NCBI GenBank assembly: GCA_003427395.1
Contig: BFEA01000224.1
Span: 1,465,486 to 1,485,915, forward strand
Length of the DNA stretch: 20,430 nt
Source of the DNA: Chara braunii
Taxonomy: Eukaryota > Streptophyta > Charophyceae > Charales > Characeae
Direction: 5' to 3'
In this document: in pieces, positions 8,670 through 17,072 of the stretch
Position numbering within the stretch: the stretch's first letter is position 1
Layout of the letters: each line of letters opens with the position of its first letter
The notes under the pieces: generated by a model
The model's database searches: none
Seen by the model: only the letters and a program-made list of their open reading frames with translations
Told to the model about the DNA's origin: nothing
Position numbers and translations under genes: made by a program

Positions 8670-8965
8670 GAAAAAGTACGAAAAAAATTACCAAAAAAAT
8701 ATAAAAAAATTACCAAGAAAATATGAAAAAAATTACCAAAAAAACATGAAAAAAATTACGAAAAAAAAAGAAAAAACTTATGATAAAAAATGAAAAGATT
8801 TACGAAAAAAATATGAAAAACATTACGAAAAAAATACGAAGAAAATATGAAAAAAATTACGAAGAAAATATGAAAAAATTTACGAAAAAAATACGAAAAA
8901 AATTACGAAAAAAATGCAAAACAAATTACGAAAAAAATACGAAAAAAAGTACGAGAGAAGTACAA
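8670..8965. repeat. A-rich tandem repeat (ATTACGAAAAAAATATG-like)
   Basis: Roughly 20-22-bp units alternating TTACGAAAAAAA and TATGAAAAAA. They form a lysine-rich open frame on the + strand, but this is the repeat read in one register and is not evidence of a gene. Similar ACCAAAAAAAT units precede it at 8440-8500. Confidence 0.8.
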
Positions 8966-9155
8966 GATAAGCACGATGCAATTGCGAGGAAATGTGAGAG
9001 CGAAGCCGCTACTGTTCCATTTTTTCGAACAGGCACGGATGTCCTAGGTGAGGAAGACCCTGGGCCTCGTTCTCACTACTCGCCAAATGTAAAAAGCAGC
9101 TAAGTGCATTTTGTCAAAGAATGTGGCTCGGTACATTCGTCAGTTTTTCGCATAA

Positions 9156-9230
9156 ATGTCTCTATCAGGTAAAATCGAAAAAGTGGTAGAGCGAGCAGTG
9201 CAAGTTTACGTCAAGCCGGCCTTTATGTAG
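9156..9230 (+). CDS. Small open frame, 24 codons, doubtful
   Basis: An ATG-to-TAG frame encodes a 24-residue amphipathic, basic peptide (MSLSGKIEKVVERAVQVYVK followed by PAFM). It stands out only because its composition is protein-like in an otherwise low-complexity stretch. The length is well within chance and I recognise no family. It could also be a fragment of an exon. The call is weak. Confidence 0.12.
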   Translation: MSLSGKIEKVVERAVQVYVKPAFM

Positions 9231-9291
9231 GGTGGCCGACCCCCCTTTTATCAATGAGTAATCGATGTGTTTATTTTCAAAAAAAAAAAAA

Positions 9292-9316
9292 AAGGGAGGG
9301 GGAGGGGGGAGGGGAG
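9292..9316 (+). other. G-quadruplex-prone G-rich tract
   Basis: After a 13-A run, four G-runs (GGG, GGGGG, GGGGGG, GGGG) are separated by single A bases. This matches the classical intramolecular G-quadruplex pattern with one-base loops. Confidence 0.65.
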
Positions 9317-9400
9317 TTCACGTTAAGCGTCCAAGTGCGGACTCAGAACATAAATTTCCTCTTTTGTATCTGACCGGAATTTCGAGCAGATTCAGCCGAA

Positions 9401-9481
9401 CTCTCTCCCTCTCTCTCTCTGTCTCTCGGTCTCTCTCTCTCTCTGTCTCTTTCTCTCTCTCTGTCTCTTTCTCTCTCTCTC
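9401..9481. repeat. Interrupted CT microsatellite
   Basis: CT dinucleotides with regular GTCTCTTT and TCGGT interruptions over about 80 bp; older and less pure than the arrays at 6377 and 20359. Confidence 0.95.
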
Positions 9482-9659
9482 ATAGGAGAATGGTGTACGA
9501 GCTTTTTCAATGGAAGCTCATGACCGAGAAAGATTTCCCTTTTGGCATTTTAATAATTTTATCCGATGTATTATTCACTGCTTGTCATCATCTTTTTTTC
9601 AGGTCTGGAAAAGAGATCTCTTCCCATTGGTCGGTGGGCTGCGGCTGGTTAGTGTTTCT

Positions 9660-9703
9660 TTTTGGTGGGGGGGGAGGGGGGGGGGNTGGGGGAGGGCGGG
9701 CTG
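9660..9703 (+). other. G-rich tract with one undetermined base
   Basis: Long G-runs with an N at 9686, where sequencing or assembly failed. Another G-quadruplex-capable region on the + strand. Its length and sequence should not be trusted. Confidence 0.7.
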
Positions 9704-10928
9704 TTGTATGGATGGGTGTTTGCATGATGTATTTGGGGACATGATTACCTTGAGTTTGGGTGTTTTCAAGATTATTGCTCGTATTCTTATAAGCGGGATA
9801 AGATCGGAGGAGGGAGGGAGGAGGTAGGATGTCGATAGGAATGGAACCCCCAACTTTTCTGTTCACCCTTCACAGGGTATTTAGACTTACATCCTATTCC
9901 TGGGGACCGCATGAAGCTCTGCTTGCAGTGAAAAGGGGGTTGCCCATGAGGGGCTATCACTATCCCTTTCGACTCGGTGTCTCCACCAGCCGACAGCACA
10001 AGATGGGAGGCCAGATTGCCGAGGTGGTCGCTGCATGCGTACATTAGGGGCTTGGCTAGTTGCCAAGCAGGCCCTTATGGGCCTTGTACTCAATTTGGAT
10101 GGGTTGGCTTTTTTTGCTTTGGTGGCTTGATTTTGGGCTGGCTGCTAGTGTGGGGCTGTGGGCCTGCTCGATCCGAGGCCAGACTTCGTTTATCGGGGTG
10201 CCTGCGACAAAGTAAGGGCTAGATCTGTTTTCCACGCCGTTCGGCATTTCAGCGGAATGGCAGCCTTTCTAGTTTTTTTTCCTGTAGCTGGCGTGATTTC
10301 AGGGCAGGTACCCGGCTTCGGAGACTGTGGCCACATCTGTTACTTTGTATTGCCGCCAGACCTCGGCGGTTTGCGGGGGACTCTCTAAGGGTCATGGGCA
10401 TCGCTATATATGAAGCGGGTGAGGCATTCTGCCTCTCATTCTTGCACGCCGAGGACGAACTTGCATGTGGTTGTTCCGGCACGAAGTTGACGGCGGTGTT
10501 TCACGTGATCGGTGTACGATTGCTGAGCTGTTTTGCTTCTGGCTCCGGTCACTCTGCACCTTCCCCAGCGCTTCTTCGACTGCTTGTGTGCACTCCTGCG
10601 AAGAAGACACCACCATCTTGGGGCACCTGTGCAGGGATTGTTCTCTCTCTGTGTGTGGTCTTGCTCTTTGTGTATCATTTTGTCTTGCGCAGGTACTTCG
10701 CTGCTTTCCGTCATCAGTGACGAGATGGGGTCTTCTTCCTGTTTCTGCCAGTAGGTTTTGGGTTCTTCTAGAACCTTCGTCGTTCCATCGGCGCTGATGT
10801 GTTTTGATCTTCTTCTAGCTTTGATTGGTTTTCGTCTGCTGCTATGTGCTAGTGTGACACGGATTAGTGTTCGGGTAGGAGGGGGGTGGCTAGAAAGGAG
10901 GCAAGGCCCACCGAATGGCCTCCATGGA
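9704..10928. other. Unassigned sequence, GT-rich
   Basis: No convincing gene. A small hairpin GCTTGGC/GCCAAGC lies at 10050-10068. Some splice-acceptor-like signals occur (for example TCTTGCGCAG ending near 10691), and short open frames overlap on both strands. The longest minus-strand frame (10436-11008) starts at GTG and has no family features. Upstream non-coding exons of the WD40 gene could lie here, but nothing in the sequence fixes them. Confidence 0.45.
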
Positions 10929-10996
10929 GATGTGTTAGGGAGGTATGGATTGCTTACCTCCTGACGAGTCTGTGTGCGGGGTGGACGAAACGCATT
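10929..10996 (+). ncRNA. Hammerhead-like motif, probably damaged (HHR-2)
   Basis: The core CTGACGA (10961-10967) is followed by a stem II closed by GTC/GAC (10968-10970 with 10984-10986) plus wobble pairs, then GAA (10987-10989). Stem III can form between GATGTGT (10929-10935) and ACGCATT (10990-10996), 7 bp with two G-U. Stem I is GAGGTA (10940-10945) with TACCTC (10955-10960), 6 bp with a 9-nt loop. The defect is that four nucleotides (TAGG) separate U16.1 from stem I where an active hammerhead has one. It shares the exact 15-mer ACCTCCTGACGAGTC with HHR-1 (6489-6503 and 10956-10970), so the two are probably related. Confidence 0.45.
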
Positions 10997-11499
10997 GAGG
11001 GTGACCACGCTTGTTTCATTTGGTGCATAACGGAGTGATTTGCTGGCTGTGCTTTCTTTCTCCGTTCACATGCTGATTTTGTCTTCTTTGCCGGACAGTC
11101 TTTCCTCTTCCTCTCTAAGACTTTTGCATGATGCTTCAAAGCTCCAACTCCTGATCTGTTTATGCAGTCGATGAGCACATTTGGTGCAGGGAAGATTCTT
11201 TCTCATTTTGCACATTTGGTGGCACTTGGTGAGCAGTGGAGCCACAGCCCTGTGCAGAGCGACTCCCCTGTGCAGAAATGCGCCTCCCGTTGTCTAAAAG
11301 GAGCAAAAATGACAAAAACAAAAGGCTGTGCATGTACCCGTTTTCTAGGGAAGATCCATTCTCGGGGCCTCACTCCACTACTCACCATAGGGTTTATGCT
11401 GGCAGGTCTCAGACCCCTCAAAGGTTGTGGCAGTCCCTGCTACCGGTAGGTCCAATGCCGACTCCTCAAAGCGACTACCGGTCCCCCCGAGTTTTCAAC
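10997..11499. other. Unassigned sequence
   Basis: No domain, RNA or repeat was recognised. Open frames up to about 160 codons occur on the + strand (ending 11718) but extend into the foldback element and lack family-like content. Confidence 0.45.
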
Positions 11500-11765
11500 G
11501 TCAGGGGTAGTGGTGGTTTAAACCACCAATATGTGTCCCAGCCTTTTTTCAGAGCCGCACACTGCAACTCTTGGGAAGTAATGGGTCGCCGTTTCATGGC
11601 ACATTCATCCAGGCAAAACGGGTCACATGCAAGGTCCGTTTTGCCTGGACGGATGCCCAGTGAAACAGCACCCCTGCACTTCCCAAGAGTCGCAGCAGCA
11701 TGCACACCGCAACTCTGAAAAAATGGCTGGGAAACTTACTGGTGGTTTAAACCCTATCCCTGGGG
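11500..11765. mobile_element. Large foldback element, arms about 120 bp, 14-nt loop
   Basis: The left arm (about 11500-11621) is the imperfect reverse complement of the right arm (11636-about 11765). Exact paired blocks include CCAGGCAAAACGG, ACTCTTGGGAAGT (11567-11579 with 11678-11690), a CCCAGCC with TTTTTTCAGAG block, and TTTAAACCACC. The loop is 11622-11635. The outer part contains the 16-bp palindrome GGTGGTTTAAACCACC. It would transcribe into a stem of over 100 bp. A MITE or foldback transposon, or a small-RNA hairpin precursor, fits. The right arm merges into the CCCTA array, so its outer edge is uncertain. Confidence 0.75.
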
Positions 11766-12180
11766 TATAACCTACCCTACCCTACCCTACCCTACCCTAC
11801 CCTATGGTATACCCTACCTTCCCCAACCCTAAGTTATACCCTCCCCAACCCTAAGGTATACCCTACCCTACCCTAGGGTATACCTTACCCTACCCTAAGG
11901 TATACCCTACCCTACCCTAGGGTATACCTTACCCTACCCTTACCCTTGGTTTTAACCCTAGGGTATACCCTATCCTACCCTAGGGTAGACCTTACCCTAC
12001 CCTAAGGTATACCCTACCCTACCCTATGGTATACCTTACCCTAGGTTAAAACCCTATCCCTTGGGAATACCCTACCCTACCCTAACCTATGGTATACCCT
12101 ACCCTACCCTACCCTCCCCTACGGTAAGGTATACTTTACCCTGCCCTAGGGTACACCTTACCCGACCCTAGGGTATACCT
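11743..12180. repeat. CCCTA / GGTATACC array, 22-bp periodicity
   Basis: Begins with pure CCCTA pentamers (about 11770-11804). It then carries the 8-bp palindrome GGTATACC (or near variants) on an exact 22-bp lattice in three runs: 11833-11855-11877-11899-11921; 11962-11984-12006-12028; 12128-12150-12172. Between them are CCCTACCCTA spacers. A longer GGTTTAAACCCTATCCC-type segment recurs at about 11743 and 12045, giving higher-order structure. The minus strand (TAGGG repeats) is telomere-like and can form G-quadruplexes, but the unit is a pentamer and not plant TTTAGGG. Confidence 0.85.
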
Positions 12181-12233
12181 TATACTGACATCTGCACATT
12201 TTCCTTTTTTTTTGAAGGCTGTGAGGGGTGTGA

Positions 12234-12560
12234 CAGACAGTGCCAAGGGAGGATGTCTGGCAGGAGACTGGACACATCGAGTTCAGCCCACCCTGCCTGG
12301 GCAGTGAACCCACCCACACCCGGAGGACACGCAAGCCAGAACTCTCAGCCTCAGACATCTGCTCATTTTCACGGTATTGGCTTGCAAATCTCTTCAACCA
12401 TTTACAACCAGTGGCACCTGTTCGTCTAGGATGCCCGGCCATTGACAAATTGTTGTGGTTGTCATCATTGCTTGCTCTGGCTGTGGGCTTATATGTGGGA
12501 TGGCAGCTCCCACGTGTGCAGGTGGATACATTGCCCCCCAACCGGGTAGCAGTGGAAAAC
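12234..12560 (+). CDS. Possible upstream exon / N-terminal extension with membrane helix
   Basis: The WD40 frame stays open upstream from its first ATG to a TGA at 12231-12233, with no ATG in between. The 107 extra codons include a hydrophobic run, LLWLSSLLALAVGLYVGWQL (12450-12509), preceded by K and followed by PRV, as expected of a single membrane helix. A T-rich tract at 12199-12213 followed by CAG at 12234-12236 or 12238-12240 could be a splice acceptor joining an upstream exon that supplies the start. If used, the propeller would be membrane-anchored. If not, this is 5' untranslated sequence that happens to be open. The hydrophobicity and absence of stops over 327 bp favour real coding, but only moderately. 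Confidence 0.4.
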
Positions 12561-13883
12561 ATGAGGAGGCGTAACAGACCAAGGGGTGACATCAAGCTGC
12601 TGCCGAGATGTGAATGGACGTTGTTCAATAGTCCAGATGGTGATGTTAAAGTGACTGGAGTGTCTGTTTCTTTGCATCCGTATCAGCCATGGGTTCTGTG
12701 CACAATCGAACGAACAAGAACAAGGACGGTCGAAGAGGAGACCGAAAATCCAACACCAAGGCCAAGACAATGGTCGATTGAGGTGTGGAACTACGCGAAT
12801 GCAACACTTGTCGCCTTTGCGGTTATCCCGAGTGTATTTAGCGTTGCTGATGCGAGGTTCATTGCGCAGAAAGGCTGGATTGTAGTGCAATGTTCCAGTC
12901 CTCGCAAAGACATTGTTTATAAGATCCAAGGTTCGAGCCTGCAGTGTCTGACTGTAGTACAGCATCCTCGTCTCTTCGATGTGTGGGCGATTGCAGTCCA
13001 TCCCCGCTTGTCTTATGTCTTGACTTCTTGCAACAAACTCGTCATCTTGTGGGATGGGGAAAACGAATGGGAGCAGATTCCATTTAAGGGTCACAGCGAG
13101 GAGATACGGTCACTGATGTTCCATCCTAGGGACCACAACATCTTTGCAAGTGGGTCATGGGATGGGAACATCAAAATTTGGGGTATCCGTGAACGTGCTT
13201 GTCTGCGAACCATTAGCGTCTATCTATACCGTGCAATTTTCAAAATGGACTTTTGCAGCAGAGCTGGGAAGTCGCTTCTCCTGTCCTGTCATGACCCGTG
13301 TTCTCCTCGCAGAGGCAGTGTCTTCGTCTGGGACTACAAGACGGGAGAATGCTTAGTCAAGATGCTAACGGATGGTTTTCAAGCCTTCTTCCATCCACAC
13401 TTGCCATACATCTTCAGCGCAGGACGCGATGGGGAAATTCAAGTCTGGAGCGAGTCAAACTTTAAGTACCTGTCATCCTACTGGTGCAACATGGGCGACC
13501 CTGACGCCTGGTTTGGTAGAGGTCTCGAATGGATGGGTGCTTGCAAGCACTCCAACCACATCATTGCTTTAGGAGGTAAAGGAACGATCTATGTGTTGGA
13601 GGTGGTAAGGGGAAAAGACGAACGTGAGGAGGATGTGCCGAGAACGTCTCTTTGCGCAGAGTCTGCAAAAAGGCCGCGCCTTGTCAGAGCAATAGCGCTG
13701 GCATCAGACGAAGCATTGGACAAACCAACTTGGTGGTTAAACCACGACTACCCGAGCAAGGTGCGCCGGTTAGCGGACCACTTGTCCGTGAACGTACGGG
13801 CTGCCTGCCGCCAGCTAAGCTCAACAAATGATGTCAGAGGCCTGCAGATGGTGAGGGAAGGGTCTGACGTATTGGTAGTTTGA
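12561..13883 (+). CDS. WD40 seven-blade propeller protein, coatomer beta-prime-like
   Basis: A single-exon frame of 440 codons from the first in-frame ATG (12561) to TGA (13881-13883). The protein opens with RPRGDIKLLPR, matching in position and pattern the start of coatomer beta-prime (COPB2/Sec27), then runs through seven WD-type blades: about residues 35-78 (HPYQPW to IEVW, with an acidic insertion at 52-70), 80-122, 137-165 (AIAVHPRLSYVLTS to ILWD), 177-208 (GHSEEIRSLMFHPRD to IKIW), 218-258 (VFVWDYKTGECL), 264-297 (FFHPHLPYIFSAGRDGEIQVW) and 300-347 (YLSSY to ALGGKGTIYVLEV). Block order follows the first propeller of beta-prime-COP, which in COPI coats binds dilysine cargo tails. The second propeller and helical solenoid of the full subunit (about 900 residues) are absent. 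Instead there is a charged tail (350-440) containing WWLNHDYPSKVRRLADHLSV, unrecognised. Whether it still works in vesicle transport is unknown; it may be a diverged or retroposed paralogue. Confidence 0.85.
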   Translation: MRRRNRPRGDIKLLPRCEWTLFNSPDGDVKVTGVSVSLHPYQPWVLCTIERTRTRTVEEETENPTPRPRQWSIEVWNYANATLVAFAVIPSVFSVADARFIAQKGWIVVQCSSPRKDIVYKIQGSSLQCLTVVQHPRLFDVWAIAVHPRLSYVLTSCNKLVILWDGENEWEQIPFKGHSEEIRSLMFHPRDHNIFASGSWDGNIKIWGIRERACLRTISVYLYRAIFKMDFCSRAGKSLLLSCHDPCSPRRGSVFVWDYKTGECLVKMLTDGFQAFFHPHLPYIFSAGRDGEIQVWSESNFKYLSSYWCNMGDPDAWFGRGLEWMGACKHSNHIIALGGKGTIYVLEVVRGKDEREEDVPRTSLCAESAKRPRLVRAIALASDEALDKPTWWLNHDYPSKVRRLADHLSVNVRAACRQLSSTNDVRGLQMVREGSDVLVV

Positions 13884-13914
13884 GAGTGAGAGAGACTTGA
13901 GGATTCAGAACACA

Positions 13915-14700
13915 AGGCCTGCAGTTGCGGAGCTGAAGAGGAGCCAGCGGTTGCGGAGCTGAAGAGGAGCCAGCGGTTGGACTTGGGGCTGAAGAGGAGC
14001 CAGCAGATGGACTTGGGGCTGAAGAGGAGACAGCAGTTGGACTTGGGGCTGAAAGGCATAAGAGTTGTGGACGACGAGTTCATCGGACAAAAGGGGAGAG
14101 AAAGCTGGAAGAGAGGGTCTGACAGCACCTGTGGGAAACGGTGTAAGAAGTAGTGAAGGAAGGAAGATGGTAGCAAAGGTACAGGGAGCCAGCAGGTGCA
14201 CTTGGGGCTGAAAGGCATTATAGAGTGCTTGATCGATGTAAAGAAGTAGTGAAGGAAGTGAGGTGGGGTAGCAAAGGTGCAGGGAGTCAGCAGGTGCACT
14301 TGGGGCTGAAAGGCATTAGAGTGCTTGGATGAGGTCGTTAAACACAAGGAGAGAACGCACCAAGAGAGGGACAACCAGCTGGGAAACGATGTAAAGAAAT
14401 GCCAAGGAAGCGATGGTAGCAAAAGTACAGAGAGCCAGCAGGTGGAACGAACAAAAAAGAAAGCAAATGTACAGGGAGCCAGAAGGTGGAACGAACAAAA
14501 AAGGAAAGCAAATGTACAGGGAGCAAGCAGGTGGACTTGGAGGTGAAAGGCATTATAGAGTGCTTGATGAGTTCATTAGAGAAAAGGAGAGAAAGCTCAG
14601 AGAGAGCATACGTCAGACAGCTGGAAAAGGATCCAAGAAATGTGAAGGAAGCGATGGTAGCAAAGGTACAGAGAGGAACGAACACTCTAACGCAATCCTT
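13915..14700. repeat. Purine-rich nested repeats downstream of the WD40 gene
   Basis: 13920-14050 holds head-to-tail 26- and 30-bp units (GCTGAAGAGGAGCCAGC and GTTGGACTTGGGG). Further on, longer imperfect units repeat GGGCTGAAAGGCATTA, GAGTGCTTGATGAG, GAAGCGATGGTAGCAAAGG and GGGAGCCAGCAGGTGG in the same order. The CTGAAAGG landmark lies near 14050, 14210, 14306 and 14544, so the period varies. A G/A strand bias leaves the minus strand open as a serine/proline/phenylalanine-rich frame (13748-14422), which has no ATG start. I treat it as non-coding. Confidence 0.75.
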
Positions 14701-14834
14701 TGAATCCTGAGCCCCTAGGCTACATTCGTAAGCTGACAGTTTTTTTCTGGAGATCAGCCCGTTGACAGTTGGTCACAAGAAAAAAAACCTGGTTTCTTTA
14801 TGACTGAGAGAAGGCAACAAACACTGACAGACGC

Positions 14835-14836
<2 letters not shown>

Positions 14837-14903
<67 letters not shown>
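14837..14903. repeat. (AG)n microsatellite
   Basis: Uninterrupted AG dinucleotide run of about 66 bp. Confidence 0.97.
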
Positions 14904-14907
<4 letters not shown>

Positions 14908-14973
14908 AAGATTTCTGAAAACAAGAAATCCAAGCTGTGAGGAGAGCTGTTGATGTTTTTTTTTTCCACTCAG

Positions 14974-15021
14974 AAATCGAAGCTGCAGGTTGAGGATTTG
15001 AGGCGAAGATTGGAGAAAGTG
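14974..15021 (+). CDS. Candidate coiled-coil micro-exon
   Basis: A textbook acceptor (T-run then CCACTCAG, ending 14973) precedes a 48-bp open segment encoding KSKLQVEDLRRRLEKV. It has hydrophobic residues in heptad-like spacing and is followed by a weak GT donor (GGTACC, 15022-15023). The exon would be phase 0 at both ends (16 codons). Similar but broken words recur just upstream (AAGAAATCCAAGCTGTGAGG, near 14924) and downstream (GAGAGTTGAGGAGTTGGAACC, near 15124), suggesting decayed duplicates. No partner exons were identified, so the gene context is unknown. Confidence 0.25.
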
Positions 15022-15194
15022 GTACCTGTATGGTTGATGCTAGCCTGGGGGGATTAGGCCAAAAAAGTTGGAGAAACTCTACGGTGCAGGCAGAAGTTTG
15101 AGGGGATGGTGAAGATACAAAATGAGAGTTGAGGAGTTGGAACCAAAGATTAGGAAAAGGGTTAAGAGTAGTACTAACTTAGTCCTACTTAGAC

Positions 15195-15255
15195 TTTTAG
15201 CTATTTTTAGCTATTTTTAAGCTATTTTTAGCTATTTTTAGGTATTTTTAGCTAG
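15195..15255. repeat. 11-bp tandem repeat (TAGCTATTTTT)
   Basis: About five to six units of TAGCTATTTTT with one inserted A and one C-to-G change. Confidence 0.9.
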
Positions 15256-15419
15256 CAGTTGAACATGAGTAATGAAAGACCACTTCTCGCTTCTACACAA
15301 ACTGGAACCAGGATTTCGGTGGCGGTGATGGCTCATCTGAGGCGGCAAGAAGCTGCGATGTTGGTGGTTGGTTGGGCCTAGGTTGGCCGATGCCAGAACA
15401 ATGATGGCCAGTGGTGGGG

Positions 15420-16535
15420 CGTCAGGCCTGGTAGAGAGCTGAGGGGATTTGTCGAGGGTAGAAGGCATTCCAGTGGCAAACCGGAGGCTACTGCCAGGGC
15501 GACCATGGTGGGAGCTGGGGTGGGTCTCGCTGCTGTGTATCTTAGCAGTTGGGGGCGTGAGACCGAGTAGAGGCCGCAGGCTGGTAGGAAGAACAGGACA
15601 GCTATGGTCAGTTTTGGTTTGACCTACTGGCGTCACTCGGAAGGTTGGTGTTCGGTAGAGAAAGGTCGGGGGATTTGTCGAGGGTAGAAGGCATTCCAGT
15701 GGCGAACCGGGGGCTGCTGCCAGGGCGACAATGGTGGGAGCTGGGGTGGGTTGCGCTGCCCTGTATCTTAGCAGTTGGGGCGTGAGACCGGGTAGAGGCC
15801 TCCTCAGGCTGGTAGCGAGGACAGAACGGCTATGGTCGGTTTTGGTTCGACCTACTGGCGTCACTCGGAAGGCTGGTGTTCGGTAGAGAGAGGTTGGGGG
15901 ATTTGTCGAGGGTAGAAGGCATTCCAGAGGCGAACCGGGGGCTGCTGACAGGGCAACAATGGTTGGAGCTGGGGTTGGTCGCGTTGCCCTGTATCTTAGC
16001 AGTTGGGGGCGTGAGACCGGGTAGGGGCCTCCTCAGGCTGGTAGCGAGAACAGGACGGCTATGGTCGGTTTTGGTTCGACCTACTGGCATCACTCGGAAG
16101 GCTGGTGTTCGGTAGAGAGAGGTTGGGGGATTTGTCGAGGGTAGAAGGCATTCCAGTGCCAAACCGGGGGCTGCTGACAGGGCAACAATGGTTGGAGCTG
16201 GGGTTGGTCGCGCTGCCCTGTATCTTAGCAGTTGGGGGCGTGAGACCGGGTAGGGGCCTCCTCAGGCTGGTAGCGAGAACAGGACGGCTATGGTCGGTTT
16301 TGGTTCAACCTACTGGCGTCACTCGGAAGGCTGGTGTTCGGTAGAGAGAGGTCGGGGGATTTGTCGAGGGTAGAAGGCATTCCAGTGGCTAACTCGGGGC
16401 TGCTGCCAGGGCAACAATGGTTGGAGTTGGGGTGGGTCGCGCTGCCCTGTATCTTAGCAGTTGGGGGCGTGAGACCAGGTAGAGGCCTCCTCAGGCTGGC
16501 ATCACTCGGAAGGTTGGTGTTCGGTAGAGTGAGGT
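15420..16535. repeat. 228/229-bp tandem array, about five units
   Basis: The landmark GTGTTCGGTAGAG lies at 15648, 15876, 16105, 16334 and 16517. Periods are 228, 229, 229 and then 183 bp; the last full unit lacks about 46 bp (the AGCGAGAACAGGACGGCTATGG region). A more diverged unit occupies about 15420-15647. Identity between units is high, especially units 3 and 4. Since 229 is not a multiple of three, no frame runs through the array. The 79-residue + strand frames start at GTG and repeat because the DNA repeats. This is satellite-like DNA. Confidence 0.92.
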
Positions 16536-17072
16536 AAGAAGTTGTTCAGGAATTTTCTTGTGCTTTCTGGATTTTCTTAGCCGAAGCTGATCTCAAAATG
16601 CTCTTTGTATTCATAGTTCGGTCATACTCCTGAAGAAACTTCGGAGTTGGTGCATGAGTGTGTTTGTTTTTTAGCCGAAGCCCGGTAACCCAGTTTGATA
16701 TGAAATATGATCTCAAATATGTTTCCAGATGGGACGCTGGTCGTGGTTCCCAGCACGTGCTGCTCCCCGCGAAGAGATTGGAGCATTTTGAAAAGAAAAG
16801 AAGAAAAAAAGTACTACTGCTTAGTAGTGCCTGTATGACTGGTAGAAGGAAGCCTGATAGTACGTATCCAAGGAAATTTACTGTGCATCCATCACAAGTT
16901 GGATGCAAGGGGACGGGTGGAGATGGGCGTAATAATTGATTTATTATTTTTGGTGGTGTTCTGCATGGCACTGGCATTCATTCGAATCAATTCAAAGGGA
17001 TGCAAGTATGCAACCATTTTGTAACACCGAGCTGAAGCCCTAAATCATCGTGAGCAGGCTGAAAAGATTGTG
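16536..17072. other. Unassigned, possible exon fragments
   Basis: Two acceptor-like TTAGCCGAAGC words (near 16577 and 16669) form a local duplication. A basic 93-codon frame (16658-16939) begins without ATG and has no recognised domain. A small perfect hairpin, ACTACT-GCTT-AGTAGT, lies near 16813. No gene is claimed. Confidence 0.4.

Noticed and set aside
8780-9103. 107-codon lysine-rich plus-strand frame
   Set aside because: Mostly the A-rich tandem repeat in one register; no domain.
9115-9150. Minus-strand CTGACGA with an AUGU/ACAU stem
   Set aside because: No GAAA after stem II and no stem I or III.
10690-10730. Minus-strand CTGATGA near 10712
   Set aside because: The following bases cannot form stem II with GAAA in place.
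10436-11008. 190-codon minus-strand frame
   Set aside because: Starts at GTG, overlaps the hammerhead-like relic and has no family-like features.
11770-11804. True interstitial plant telomere
   Set aside because: The unit is CCCTA, not CCCTAAA, and it degrades into a 22-bp palindrome-containing repeat, so only telomere-like.
12489-13094. 201-codon minus-strand frame
   Set aside because: Shadow of the WD40 coding sequence, which has clear blade motifs on the plus strand.
13925-14035. Repeated CTGAAGA in tandem units as multiple hammerheads
   Set aside because: No stem II plus GAAA follows any copy; the match is a by-product of the purine-rich repeat.
13748-14422. 224-codon minus-strand frame rich in S, P and F
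   Set aside because: Antisense to the WD40 3' end and to purine-rich repeats; starts at TTG; composition follows strand bias.
15238-15864. 208-codon minus-strand frame, and three repeated 67-79-codon plus-strand frames to 16537
   Set aside because: All lie in the 228/229-bp tandem array. The plus-strand frames start at GTG, and frame continuity is lost whenever the period is 229.
16620-16650. CTGAAGA followed by AACT-TCGG-AGTT hairpin
   Set aside because: The bases after the hairpin are GGTG and not GAAA, so the catalytic core is absent.
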